The notes: a model not told the origin generated them from the letters alone. Counted from the stretch's first letter, positions 35,663 to 43,744 are shown. The stretch: 53,018 nucleotides of DNA from Sulfuritalea sp. (GCA_030696505.1 JAUYSD010000164.1:1-53018); one strand, 5' to 3'. A program made the numbers and translations.

Positions 35663-36346
35663 ATGAACATGCAGACCGAGACAGCAGCCATCCGCGTCCT
35701 GCTGGTGGACGACCACACGCTGTTCCGCAAGGGGCTGGCGGAGCTGCTGGAGCAGCGTGGCACCATCACCGTCGCCGGCATTGCCGGCAGCGGCGACGAG
35801 GCCTGCCGCATGCTGGCCGAGGCGCGTCCCGACGTCGTCATCACCGACCTCAACATGCCGCCCAACGGCGGTCTCACCCTGCTGCGCCAACTGGTGGCTG
35901 ACGGCTGGCATGGCCCGGTGCTGATCCTGACCGTCAGCGACGCCGAGGAAGATCTCGCCGCGGCGCTGCAGGCCGGCGCCAAGGGCTATCTGCTGAAGGA
36001 CATGGAGCCCGAGGACGTGGTCGATGCCGTGCAGCGCGCGGTGCGCGGCGAAACCGTGGTGGCGCCGGCGATGACGCTGAAGCTGGTCAACCTGCTGCAG
36101 GGCGGCAATGCCGCGGCGACCAAGGCCGACACCCTCAAGCTGCTCACCGCGCGCGAACACGAAATACTCCAGCAGCTTTCGCAGGGCCTGTCGAACAAGG
36201 CCATCGCGCGCGTGCTCGACATCAGCCACGACACCGTCAAGCTTCACGTCAAGCACATCCTGGCCAAGCTCAACCTCAGCTCGCGGGTCGAGGCCGCCGT
36301 GTTCGCCGTCGAGCAAAAGGCCGCCGGGCAGGCCCGGCGCAACTAG
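35663..36346 (+). CDS. NarL/FixJ-type response regulator
   Basis: 227 residues. The receiver domain has Asp16-Asp17 and the phospho-accepting Asp62 (VVITDLNMPP). A LuxR-type helix-turn-helix follows (LTAREHEILQQLSQGLSNKAIAR, HDTVKLHVKHILAKL). It begins 2 nt after the kinase with GGAGG upstream. The sequence NKAIARVLDISHDTVKLHVKHIL is NarL-like. It should be the output partner of the GAF kinase; targets are not evident. Confidence 0.9.
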   Translation: MNMQTETAAIRVLLVDDHTLFRKGLAELLEQRGTITVAGIAGSGDEACRMLAEARPDVVITDLNMPPNGGLTLLRQLVADGWHGPVLILTVSDAEEDLAAALQAGAKGYLLKDMEPEDVVDAVQRAVRGETVVAPAMTLKLVNLLQGGNAAATKADTLKLLTAREHEILQQLSQGLSNKAIARVLDISHDTVKLHVKHILAKLNLSSRVEAAVFAVEQKAAGQARRN

Positions 36347-36352
36347 CCGCGT

Positions 36353-37018
36353 TCAGGCCGCGGCTTCGCTGGCCTGACGCATCACCTGCAGCAAAGCCTC
36401 CGGCGGCTGCGCGCCGGAGGCCGCCAGGCGCTGGTTGAATATGAAGAAGGGCACGCCGCTGATGCCCTTGCGCTGGGCTTCCGCCGCGCCGCCGCGCACG
36501 GCCTCGGCATCCTCGTCCGATTCCAGATAGCTGAGCACGGCCGCCGCATCCATGCCGCATGCGCCGGCCACCGCCGCCAGCACCTTGCGGTCGCCGACAT
36601 GGCGGCCTTCGAGGAACTGTGCGGCGAACAGCGCCTCGATCAAGCCGCCGATCGCCGTGGCGTCAGCGCCAACTTTCTGCGCGAGGTGGATCAGCCGGTG
36701 TGCGGCAAGCGTATTGGCGCGCAGTTGTATCTTCTCGAAGGCGAAGGCGATGCCGGCCTTGCTTCCCGCCTCGCCGACGCGCTGCCAGAGTTCTTCGAGC
36801 TGCCTGGGCCCGCCGAACTTCTTTTCCAGGAAGGGCCGGTAGGGCTCGCCCGCTTCGGGCGTATCCGGGTTGAGGAAGAAGGGCCGCCAATGCACCGTCA
36901 CCGCGCAAGCCGGCTGTTCCGCGCGCCACAGTTCCAGGGCGCGGTCGAGATGGCGCTTGCCGATGTAGCACCAGGGGCAGACCACGTCGGAGACGACATC
37001 GATGCTCAGCGCGTTCAT
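36353..37018 (-). CDS. DsbA-family oxidoreductase (FrnE-like)
   Basis: 221 residues, thioredoxin fold with an inserted helical domain. The active site CPWC (Cys14-Cys17) is followed by YIGKRHLDRAL; the cis-Pro segment is ISGVPFFIFN. No signal peptide, so it is a cytoplasmic FrnE-like dithiol isomerase. It overlaps the upstream quinone oxidoreductase by 4 nt, suggesting a redox-linked pair. KVGADATA is encoded by a copy of the dispersed 23-bp repeat. Confidence 0.88.
   Translation of the reverse strand: MNALSIDVVSDVVCPWCYIGKRHLDRALELWRAEQPACAVTVHWRPFFLNPDTPEAGEPYRPFLEKKFGGPRQLEELWQRVGEAGSKAGIAFAFEKIQLRANTLAAHRLIHLAQKVGADATAIGGLIEALFAAQFLEGRHVGDRKVLAAVAGACGMDAAAVLSYLESDEDAEAVRGGAAEAQRKGISGVPFFIFNQRLAASGAQPPEALLQVMRQASEAAA
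36653..36675 (-). repeat. Dispersed 23-bp repeat, copy R7 (inside a gene)
   Basis: Minus-strand AAGTTGGCGCTGACG then CCACGGCG; translated as KVGADATA in the DsbA-family protein. Confidence 0.5.
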
Positions 37019-38001
37019 GGCTTGCCCACCTCCAGCACGATCTTGCCGATATGACGGCTTGATTCCATCAGGCGATGCGCCTCGGCGGCCTGCGCCAGCG
37101 GGAAGCGGGCGAACAGGTGCGGCAGCAGTTCGCCGCGTCCCAATGCCGGCCAGATATTGGCCGCCAGCGCATCGCGGATCGCGGTCTTCTCGGCCAGCGT
37201 ACGCGGCCGCATCGTCGAGCCGGTGATGGTCAGGCGCTTCAGCATCACCGGCATCAGGTCGGCCTCGCCCTTGCTGCCTTCGAGGAAGGCCACATACACC
37301 AGGCGTCCGTCGCGCCGCAGCGTAGCCAGATTGCGCGCGAGATACGGCGCGCCGACCATGTCGAGAATCACATCGACGCCAGCGCCCGCGGTCAGCGTCT
37401 TCACCTCCTCGGCGAAGTCGGCGCTGCGGTAATTGATCGCGTGCGCGGCCCCGGCGGCGCGGCAGAAGGCCGCCTTTTCCTCATTGCCGACGGTGACGAT
37501 GCATTCGACGCCGAGGTGCTTCGCCAACTGGATCGCGACCAGGCCGATGCCGCTCGATCCGCCATGCACCAGCAGCCGCTCGCCGCGCTTCAAGCGGCCC
37601 AGGTCGACCAGGTTGGCCCACACCGTGAACCAGGTTTCGGGCAGCGCCGCCGCGGTCGCGAAGTCCATTCCGGCCGGGATCGGCAGCGCCTGGCCGGCCG
37701 CCGCCACGCAGTATTCGGCATAGCCGCCGCCCGGCGTCAGCGCCGTCACGCCAGCGCCAACTTTCCAGTCGGTGACGCCGGCGCCCAGCGCCGCAACACG
37801 CCCGGCAACCTCCAACCCGAGCAGCGGCGAGGCGTCCGGCGGCGGCGGGTAACGGCCCGAACGCTGCAGCACGTCGGGCCGATTCACGCCGGCGCACACC
37901 ACCTCGATCAGGATCTGGCCGTGGCCGGGTTGCGGCACCGGGCCTTCGGCCAGCGTCATGCAGTCGGCGGGGCCGCCGCTGCCGTGGTCTATGTATTTCA
38001 T
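37015..38001 (-). CDS. NAD(P)H:quinone oxidoreductase, zinc-independent MDR family
   Basis: 328 residues from ATG 38001, with GGAG 9 nt upstream. The fold matches quinone oxidoreductase/PIG3 of the medium-chain dehydrogenase superfamily: GVNRPDVLQRSGRYPPPP, HGGSSGIGLVAIQLAKHLG (NADPH site) and DVILDMVGAPYLARNL. There are no zinc ligands. It reduces quinones with NADPH in the cytoplasm. KVGAGVTA is encoded by repeat copy R8. An ATG at 38016 is a weaker alternative start. Confidence 0.92.
   Translation of the reverse strand: MKYIDHGSGGPADCMTLAEGPVPQPGHGQILIEVVCAGVNRPDVLQRSGRYPPPPDASPLLGLEVAGRVAALGAGVTDWKVGAGVTALTPGGGYAEYCVAAAGQALPIPAGMDFATAAALPETWFTVWANLVDLGRLKRGERLLVHGGSSGIGLVAIQLAKHLGVECIVTVGNEEKAAFCRAAGAAHAINYRSADFAEEVKTLTAGAGVDVILDMVGAPYLARNLATLRRDGRLVYVAFLEGSKGEADLMPVMLKRLTITGSTMRPRTLAEKTAIRDALAANIWPALGRGELLPHLFARFPLAQAAEAHRLMESSRHIGKIVLEVGKP
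37741..37763 (-). repeat. Dispersed 23-bp repeat, copy R8 (inside a gene)
   Basis: Minus-strand AAGTTGGCGCTGGCG then TGACGGCG; translated KVGAGVTA. The protein motif is also common in this enzyme family, so coincidence is possible here. Confidence 0.45.
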
Positions 38002-38427
38002 TGTGGCTTGCTCCATCGGGAAAACTGCCGCGAGTCTAGCAGCCCCGGCGGGCCGGCAGCGTTGCCGCCCCTGAACGCCGCTGCGCGGGACGGCGTCAGA
38101 CAACGCCGGCAGAAAGCTCCCGGCACGGCTCCTCGCTCGGCGGCTCCAAAAGCGGCGCCGCCGCAGTCGGCCCGTCCGCGGTATCAGCCTTGCAGGGAAT
38201 ATGGAACCGGGATAGGCTTGTGTCGAATTTTCGTTTGCCGACGTTCAGCTTTGGATCACGGGGCGACAAAAATGCCTGGATAGTGATGGAAACAGGTATC
38301 CATATCGGGAACGCAGGGGTATTTTGTTACGACTGCTACTTATCGTTGAGGCTCTCAATCTCGAAACAAAAGTTGCCTACTCTACGGCCTGAACTATTGA
38401 TCCACTAATATCCAATATGGAAGAGCT
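38002..38427 (+). other. Gene-free stretch at the left edge of the accessory region
   Basis: No convincing gene. GC-rich to about 38190, then clearly more AT-rich to 38427, marking the change from core to accessory DNA. A 72-codon open frame (38190-38408) has no family features or ribosome site. Confidence 0.5.
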
Positions 38428-38868
38428 ATGAAACGCAAAGAATTTCAATGCCCAGTTTGCAGCAGTGCAAATACCCGCAGGCAATCAGAAGTCCACGCCG
38501 AGGGTACTTCTACTTCGTCGGGACCAAAATTCGACGTAACTCATACCACGGCCTTGGCTGACCAGAATCAACCGCCGCCGCGACAGAGAGATCCAAAAAT
38601 CATAAAGATACAAGTGGGTATTGCCGTAACGCTGAGCGTTCTATGCATCGGCTATTTGTGGATCAAGACAGGCAATTGGCCGTATAGCGCGTTGGGTGGC
38701 GTCATACTGTTCGCTGGGGGTATTAGTGAAATTCTGGTTAGGTTGGCATATCGCAACAATTTGCTGAGCCACGCCTACTATCTCCAGTTCGCTCAGTGGT
38801 TGACCAGATGGAGGTGCCTCGACCGTGGTTGTGTTTTCTTGCCGGATGACGAAGCGAAACAACAATAG
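38428..38868 (+). CDS. Small zinc-ribbon membrane protein of unknown function
   Basis: 146 residues. An N-terminal FQCPVCSSANTRRQ has the CxxC half of a zinc ribbon; a second half may be CLDRGC near the C-terminus. Two membrane helices (about 62-79 and 86-104) lie between them, with a polar linker rich in Ser, Thr and Pro before. Codon use is more AT-rich than in the core genes, indicating recent arrival. No family is recognised. Confidence 0.6.
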   Translation: MKRKEFQCPVCSSANTRRQSEVHAEGTSTSSGPKFDVTHTTALADQNQPPPRQRDPKIIKIQVGIAVTLSVLCIGYLWIKTGNWPYSALGGVILFAGGISEILVRLAYRNNLLSHAYYLQFAQWLTRWRCLDRGCVFLPDDEAKQQ

Positions 38869-38977
38869 GTGCAGTTACTTCGTGAATCCCTGTGCCCAAA
38901 CCCATCGCTCGAGGGCAACTGCGCCAAAAGTGCCGCAGCTCCGTCACCTCATTCGTTAAGCCTCAGGGAAGCATTCG

Positions 38978-40015
38978 TTGACCTCCACTGCGCCCTTTCG
39001 CTTCCGTCTTCGCTTGGCCGCACGGCAGCCAGGTAAGCTGCCATTTCCTGAGCCCGAGGTTCAGATCGAGGTTTCGGATGAACTTACTTTAGAGGTCGCC
39101 GCACGGAACGCCGAAACGCTCAATGCCGCGACGAACTTTCATATCGATGGCGCAGGGTTTAAGTCAGCCGAGGCGGCAACTCATGCTGCCGAGGCGCTTC
39201 GGGTGCGACTACGCCTTCTCAACGCGATCCTTGGGCTAGGCCTCAACATTCCAGTTGGGGACAAAGTTTCCGCTCAGGTCTCCGAAGCGATCAAGAGCAA
39301 GCTGAAGTCCGAGCAAGGCGCGACGGTTGTTGACAGCATTTGGGGCGCGTCCGTCTTTCCAGACGACGGGCTTCACTTCGAGTATGTGGTCAGCGGCAAC
39401 CTTGTTGTTACCCCGAGCAATCCCGAGTACCTGCTGGAGGGTATCAAGAAGCTGTGGACACTTAACATATCGCTCGACAAGCAGTCCGAAGATGCACTTC
39501 AAATACTTTGCTTGGCTACGCAGGAGACCTCAGACAAGGCGGCATTCCTCACGAGCTACCTCGCGCTAGAGGAACTTGTGGAACGCCGCCCACGCAGTGA
39601 CGCTGCGAAGGAAGTCTTGCAGCAAATTAAGAAGGAACTGAGCGAGCTTGCCGCCGACAGCGCGCATCCTCTGCTACCGGAGGATGCCAGTTCTTTAGCC
39701 GGAGTCCTTGGGTCACTCAACGAAGAGTCGTTCTCTTCGGCACTAAGTCGGCTGGGCAAGCTGATCGCTCAGCCAGCGGAGATCTGCGGCGTGCCCATCC
39801 CGAAGTTCTTGTCAGCCTGCATCGATGCACGGAACAAGATTGCACATCATGCCGAGCCGGAAACAGCGATCCCACTCGGAGAACTTTCCAAGGCACTGCG
39901 GGAGTTTGTTCTCATGCTTGTCTGGACTCGTAACAAGCTCCCCGATTTTCGGCTAAACACGCCGCCGTCAGCGGTAAGCTTCCCAGTCGGCGGTCTTTCG
40001 GTCCGTGTCATGTGA
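38978..40015 (+). CDS. HEPN-like protein of unknown function
   Basis: 345 residues from a TTG with AGGGA 8 nt upstream; there is no better ATG. The C-terminal half has the two-helix pattern of HEPN domains: YLALEEL (about 194-200) and DARNKIAHH (283-291), where R285-N286 and His290 form the RX4H ribonuclease-type motif. The N-terminal 150 residues are mixed alpha/beta and unrecognised. HEPN proteins are often RNases in toxin or phage-defence systems, but solitary ones can be structural. The gene lies alone in accessory DNA beside toxin-antitoxin genes. Confidence 0.6.
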   Translation: MTSTAPFRFRLRLAARQPGKLPFPEPEVQIEVSDELTLEVAARNAETLNAATNFHIDGAGFKSAEAATHAAEALRVRLRLLNAILGLGLNIPVGDKVSAQVSEAIKSKLKSEQGATVVDSIWGASVFPDDGLHFEYVVSGNLVVTPSNPEYLLEGIKKLWTLNISLDKQSEDALQILCLATQETSDKAAFLTSYLALEELVERRPRSDAAKEVLQQIKKELSELAADSAHPLLPEDASSLAGVLGSLNEESFSSALSRLGKLIAQPAEICGVPIPKFLSACIDARNKIAHHAEPETAIPLGELSKALREFVLMLVWTRNKLPDFRLNTPPSAVSFPVGGLSVRVM

Positions 40016-40212
40016 GCTCAAGCAATGAGCCTGGTGTCTACCTTGCAGTGCGCCGGACTTGCGCGAAAAGCTGCGCAGGCCGGTGATTGTTGAACGATTA
40101 GAGCCCGCCACATGCTCCGATACCTGAGGACTGTTCGCAGAGAAATTAACGTGTTGGTGGGCGCGTCGCTATGCCTGTTAGGCATTAAGGTCATTTGGTT
40201 GAATGGTGCCGT

Positions 40213-40284
40213 TGGGATCAGAGATATTTGACTTTGTGAGCATCGACATGCCATGTCGCCCACGCATTCCTCTTCCCGGCTAGC
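40213..40284 (+). repeat. Miniature element M1, derived from a REP-associated transposase gene
   Basis: Contains GGATCAGAGATATTTGACTT, then ATG with 11 codons reading MPCRPRIPLPG and a TAG stop. It is about 80% identical to element M2. The peptide matches the usual first residues of REP-associated (IS200-like) transposases. Confidence 0.6.
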
Positions 40285-40526
40285 CCGGATATTTCACCAG
40301 GCCCCGTGATTTGGCTGCGCAGATATGCTGGACGGATTGATGGTGATGTGAGCGGGGGCGGTTGATCAGATTTTGATCAAATAGGCGAATTCTGGACGGA
40401 CTTTCCCCAACCCCCGAAGATCAACATGTCGGGGACGCACTGGTTAAAGGCTATGGGGACGCCAAGGCGTTCGCGGCGATGAAGTAGATATCGCGCAGCG
40501 GGTGGTGGGAAGCGAGCAGGTGGCAT
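40285..40526 (+). other. Degenerate non-coding DNA between two miniature elements
   Basis: No intact gene. The 625 nt from 40016 to 40642 as a whole holds only elements M1 and M2 plus broken frames. A direct repeat TTGATCA occurs twice at about 40363-40380. Confidence 0.4.
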
Positions 40527-40623
40527 AGGGGTCAGAGACATTCGACTTTCCGGGCATCGACATGCCATGTCGCCCGCGCATTCTTCTTTCCGTCTAGCTG
40601 CTGCACAAAATCGGATTTCTTCC
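40527..40623 (+). repeat. Miniature element M2, derived from a REP-associated transposase gene
   Basis: TAGGGGTCAGAGACATTCGA leader, then ATG with MPCRPRILLSV-like codons and an in-frame stop, then CTGCTGCACAAAATCGGATT. The tail after the stop matches element M3. Confidence 0.6.
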
Positions 40624-40642
40624 ACAGCTTCGGTTTGCGCGA

Positions 40643-40975
40643 TTGACAGTATGTAATCGTTCGATTACTGTTCGATCGTATCCTCGATCAAGCCCCCCGA
40701 CGTATTCCCATGCATGCTTGTCCGGCCCGAAGGACGGCATGACGCATCGCCGCTTGCTGGGGCTCTTGCGTAAGGCCTCGCTGGGTAATCTGGGTGACGT
40801 GAAGCCGATCGGCGAGGGCGTGTTCGAGATGCGGGAGCATTTCGGGCCGGGCTGGCGCATGTACTACGTGCAGCGCGGCACGGTACTGATTGTGATGCTC
40901 GGGGGCGGCGACAAATCGACGCAGGTCGCCGATATTGCCAGGGCCGTGAAGCTGGCGGCGGCCATTGAGGAGTGA
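40643..40975 (+). CDS. RelE/HigB-type addiction-module toxin, possibly degenerate N-terminus
   Basis: Up to 110 residues from a TTG at 40643. The C-terminal 70 are textbook: LGNLGDVKPIGEGVFEMREHFGPGWRMYYVQRG and GGGDKSTQVADIARA belong to the addiction-module killer family, a ribosome-dependent mRNA-cleavage fold. The N-terminal third is odd: the expected Trp-Leu motif before KDGMTHRRL reads ACLSGP, and no ATG is in frame until 40740. The toxin may be weakened or translated from a non-standard start. The antitoxin starts 3 nt downstream. Confidence 0.65.
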   Translation: MTVCNRSITVRSYPRSSPPTYSHACLSGPKDGMTHRRLLGLLRKASLGNLGDVKPIGEGVFEMREHFGPGWRMYYVQRGTVLIVMLGGGDKSTQVADIARAVKLAAAIEE

Positions 40976-40978
40976 TCC

Positions 40979-41284
40979 GTGACCAAGAAAATTCGCATTG
41001 CCGATCTGCCCGATTTCGATTTCTCCGAACACCTCGATGGCGAACAGGCGATAGCCGAGTTCCTGACCGTGATTCTCGAAGAAAACAATCCCGCCTTGCT
41101 GGCAGCGGCATTGGGCGACATCGCCCGCGCGCGCGGCATGAGCGAGATAGCCAAGGCATCCGGCATTACCCGCGAGGCGTTGTACAAGGCCCTGCGCCCC
41201 GACGCGCAACCGCGCTTCGATACCATCAACCGGGTGTGCACGGCGCTGGGCGTCAAACTGGTGGCGCAGGCCGTTCATGCCTGA
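40979..41284 (+). CDS. HigA-type addiction-module antidote protein
   Basis: 101 residues from a GTG. A start typical of the putative addiction-module antidote family (DFSEHLDGEQAIAEFLTVILEENN) is followed by a helix-turn-helix (MSEIAKASGITREALYKAL) that binds the module's own promoter. FDTINRVCTALGVKLVAQ closes the family pattern. Toxin-first order is usual for this type. Confidence 0.85.
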   Translation: MTKKIRIADLPDFDFSEHLDGEQAIAEFLTVILEENNPALLAAALGDIARARGMSEIAKASGITREALYKALRPDAQPRFDTINRVCTALGVKLVAQAVHA

Positions 41285-41307
41285 AGAATAGTGGCGATAC
41301 GGGGCGG

Positions 41308-41577
41308 CGTCGGATGCGTTATTAGAAGGCCGGCGTCAGCGTGGACGGGCAAATCGAGCCCACCCACTTGGGCGTGCCGCAAGGCGGGCCGCTGTCGCCG
41401 GTGCTGGCCAACGTGGTGCTCGATGAACTGGATTGGGAACTGGATCGGCGCGGCCACCGATTCGCCCCGCGGTTGGCAAATGAGGCCGACGACGGCAACA
41501 TCCTCGTCAAAAGCAAACGCGCGGGCAAGCGGGTGATGGCCAGCGGTGTCGGACGATGCAGCCTAAATTCGCCTTAG
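41308..41577 (+). pseudogene. Fragment of a group II intron reverse transcriptase
   Basis: The frame reads KAGVSVDGQIEP, then GVPQGGPLSPVLANVVLDEL and GNILVKSKRAG, the palm region of group II intron-encoded proteins. It is dead: a TAG stands at 41323 where Leu is expected, the YADD catalytic box has become NEADDG after local change, and the protein breaks off after about 80 residues. No intron RNA domains are seen around it. Confidence 0.8.
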
Positions 41578-41870
41578 CGTTCGCGCCAGTATCCAGGCTT
41601 GCGGCGCTGGTGCGCGACAGCGAGCACTGTCACGGAACTGCCTCGAATCTCGTAGAAGACCGTGTAGGGAAAGTGGCGGAGAATATGACGTCTGACCGCA
41701 TCCTCGTCTTCAGGCCACATCAGTGCATCGATACCGAGTCGATCAATTGCCTCAAGTGCTTCGATTCGAAAAGCGTCGGCCGCAATTGGACTGCGCTCAA
41801 AATACCAGAAGAAAGCTTCTCTGATTTCTGTCTCAGCCTCAGGCAGAATCTCGACTTCAAAGCGGGTCAC
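41574..41870 (-). CDS. ParE/RelE-superfamily toxin
   Basis: 98 residues from a GTG whose GTGA overlaps the antitoxin stop. FEVEILPEAETEIREAFFWY and the C-terminal FPYTVFYEIRGSSVTVLAVAHQRRKPGYW match ParE-type plasmid-stabilisation toxins. It forms a module with the upstream gene. It is transcribed toward the intron fragment and overlaps its end by 4 nt. Confidence 0.85.
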   Translation of the reverse strand: MTRFEVEILPEAETEIREAFFWYFERSPIAADAFRIEALEAIDRLGIDALMWPEDEDAVRRHILRHFPYTVFYEIRGSSVTVLAVAHQRRKPGYWRER

Positions 41871-42091
41871 AGAGCGTTCAGTCTTGCTCTGGCTTCCGTC
41901 CAAGAAACGGCCTTGACTGTTCCCGCTCGCAGGGCCGCTTGCCGCAACCTGATCTCCTGCCGCCAAGCTTCCGTAATTGAAGAATCGCCACTACCTTCCA
42001 GGCTATCGAGTAGCGCTACGGTCAAGGCTGAACGCTCGTCGGCAGGCAGGCCGAGAGCTTCGTCCAGAATGTGGTCTACGTGTGCGTTCAT
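41867..42091 (-). CDS. Addiction-module antitoxin (Unstab_antitox-like)
   Basis: 74 residues. LDEALGLPADERSALTVALLDSLEG and the C-terminal segment with AWRQEIRLRQAALRAG and SWTEARARL follow the short helical addiction-module component family (PF09720-like). It precedes its toxin, the reverse of the HigBA order next door. Longer frames upstream enter repeat DNA and are not used. Confidence 0.85.
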   Translation of the reverse strand: MNAHVDHILDEALGLPADERSALTVALLDSLEGSGDSSITEAWRQEIRLRQAALRAGTVKAVSWTEARARLNAL

Positions 42092-42171
42092 AAAACGAAG
42101 TCTAGCACTCCAATTTGGCCTGGTCACTGCCCGCCTGGAGCCGACGCCCAACCCAGCGGTGCAGGGGACTG

Positions 42172-42231
42172 GGCGCATGAAGCCGCGCATTCTTCTTCCC
42201 GGCTAGCTGCTGCGCATTGTCGGATTTCTTA
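42172..42231 (+). repeat. Miniature element M3, derived from a REP-associated transposase gene
   Basis: ATG with codons MKPRILLPG, TAG, then CTGCTGCGCATTGTCGGATT. Shares CCGCGCATTCTTCTT and the tail with M2. Confidence 0.6.
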
Positions 42232-42273
42232 GCGCTGTAGGATCAGTGCAGCAACCGATTTCGCGCCCACACT

Positions 42274-42296
42274 CGCCGTGCCACCAGCGCCAACTC
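42274..42296 (-). repeat. Dispersed 23-bp repeat, copy R4
   Basis: Minus-strand GAGTTGGCGCTGGTG then GCACGGCG. With R5 it forms an inverted pair with 13 perfect bases (CCAGCGCCAACTC / GAGTTGGCGCTGG) about 95 nt apart. Confidence 0.65.
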
Positions 42297-42390
42297 TCTG
42301 CCGGGATGCCTGATTCAAGCCTCATCTATCTCTGTCGGTGCGACTGCGCCGCATTGAAGCGCAAGCCGGGCTTGCGCCGGACATCGCCAG

Positions 42391-42413
42391 GAGTTGGCGC
42401 TGGCGCGACGGCG
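42391..42413 (+). repeat. Dispersed 23-bp repeat, copy R5
   Basis: GAGTTGGCGCTGGCG then CGACGGCG, ending 11 nt from the end of the histidine-kinase gene. The 333-nt stretch 42092-42424 holds only M3, R4 and R5. Confidence 0.65.
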
Positions 42414-42424
42414 CGGCGGGGCGG

Positions 42425-43744
42425 TCAGCCGCGCAAGGCGCTGGACTCGGCCAGCGGCAGTTCGATCCAGAAGGTGCTGCCGATGTCGACGGTGGATTCG
42501 TAGCCGATGCGGCCGCGCATTTTGTCGATCAGTTGCTTGGAGATGGCGAGGCTGAGTCCGGTGCTGCCGAAGTTTCCGGCTTCCGCGCCAAGGCGGGAAA
42601 ACGGCTCGAACAATTCGTTCTTCCAGTCGCTGGCGATGCCGATGCCGGTGTCGGCCACGCTGATGCGCAGATAGGCGGTTCCCGCCCGCTGGCAGGAGAT
42701 CGTGACGCTGCCGCCCTGGCGATTGAACTTCACGGCGTTCGACAGCAGGTTCAGCAGCGCCTGCTTGACCATTGCACGGTCGGCCCAGACGATCCAGTCG
42801 GTAGCGGCGCTGCAGTCGTCGACCAGGCTGACCTGTTTCTTTTCCGCCGCCAGCGCGACCAGGGACAGGCAGGGCGGGACCACCTGGTCGATATGGATGG
42901 GTTCCATGTTCAGCTTCAGTTCGCCCGCCTCGATGCGGCTCATGTCCAGCACCTGCGTCACCAGCCCGAGCAGGTGCCGGCCGGCGTTGGTGATGTGGCC
43001 GATGTTGGCCAACTGCTCCTTGGTCAGGGTATTCGCCGGTTCTGCGCGCAGCCGCTCGGCAAGTTCCAGGATGGTGATCAGCGGGGTACGGAATTCATTG
43101 CTGATCGAAGTCAGGAATACGGTTTTCGCCCGGCTCGACTGCTCGGCGGCACGCTGCGCGGTGCGCAGCATGGTCTTGACCTGGGCGCGGTCGCGCGCCA
43201 CGACGAAGCCGGCCAGCACCACGATGCCGACCGAACCGAGCATGGAGGTCAGCATCAGCCCCGGCATTTCGGTGTTCGGAATCATGCTGACGGGGAGCCA
43301 GCTCAGCATCGTCGCCGTGTAGAGAAACAGCAGCGCGGCGCCCAGGATGGCGCCCATCACCAGCAGGATGGCGGGATTGCCGAAGGTGCTCAGCAGCGCG
43401 ATGTTGGCGAGGAATCCGGGCAGGGCGATCGAGGTGATGCCGCCGGTGAGGAAAGCCCAGACCGCGATCACCAGGATGCCGCCGATGTTCGTCACCACCA
43501 GGCCCAGGCTGATGTCGCCGGTGGCGCGGATCAGCCATGCACCGAGCACCGGCGTCAGGATGCCGGCGGCGAACATGACGTGCTCGGCAAAGGGCATCGT
43601 GCCGCGCACGAAGGCGACGCCGAGGTACATCAGCGACACCACCAGCGAAATGGTCAGCAGGGATTTCGCGATGCCCCGGTGTCGCGTGTTGCGGCGCGGG
43701 TCGGGCAGGGCGTTGGGCGGAACAAACCAGGCGATTACATCCAT
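42425..43744 (-). CDS. Membrane histidine-kinase-like protein lacking the phospho-accepting His
   Basis: 439 residues. Five or six N-terminal membrane helices (about 28-182) lead to a dimerisation helix and an ATPase domain. The H box reads SISNEFRTPL, with Asn216 (codon AAT, 43097-43099) where histidine kinases have His. The ATP-binding parts look functional: N box NLLSNAVKFN, G1 ADTGIGI, G2 FGSTGLSLAISKQL (slightly off). No receiver domain and no response-regulator gene adjoin. It may be a decayed kinase, or a pseudokinase that modulates another kinase. Confidence 0.85.
   Translation of the reverse strand: MDVIAWFVPPNALPDPRRNTRHRGIAKSLLTISLVVSLMYLGVAFVRGTMPFAEHVMFAAGILTPVLGAWLIRATGDISLGLVVTNIGGILVIAVWAFLTGGITSIALPGFLANIALLSTFGNPAILLVMGAILGAALLFLYTATMLSWLPVSMIPNTEMPGLMLTSMLGSVGIVVLAGFVVARDRAQVKTMLRTAQRAAEQSSRAKTVFLTSISNEFRTPLITILELAERLRAEPANTLTKEQLANIGHITNAGRHLLGLVTQVLDMSRIEAGELKLNMEPIHIDQVVPPCLSLVALAAEKKQVSLVDDCSAATDWIVWADRAMVKQALLNLLSNAVKFNRQGGSVTISCQRAGTAYLRISVADTGIGIASDWKNELFEPFSRLGAEAGNFGSTGLSLAISKQLIDKMRGRIGYESTVDIGSTFWIELPLAESSALRG

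Noticed and set aside
38190-38408. 72-codon open frame upstream of the zinc-ribbon gene
   Set aside because: No ribosome site, no recognisable domain, and composition typical of non-coding AT-richer DNA.
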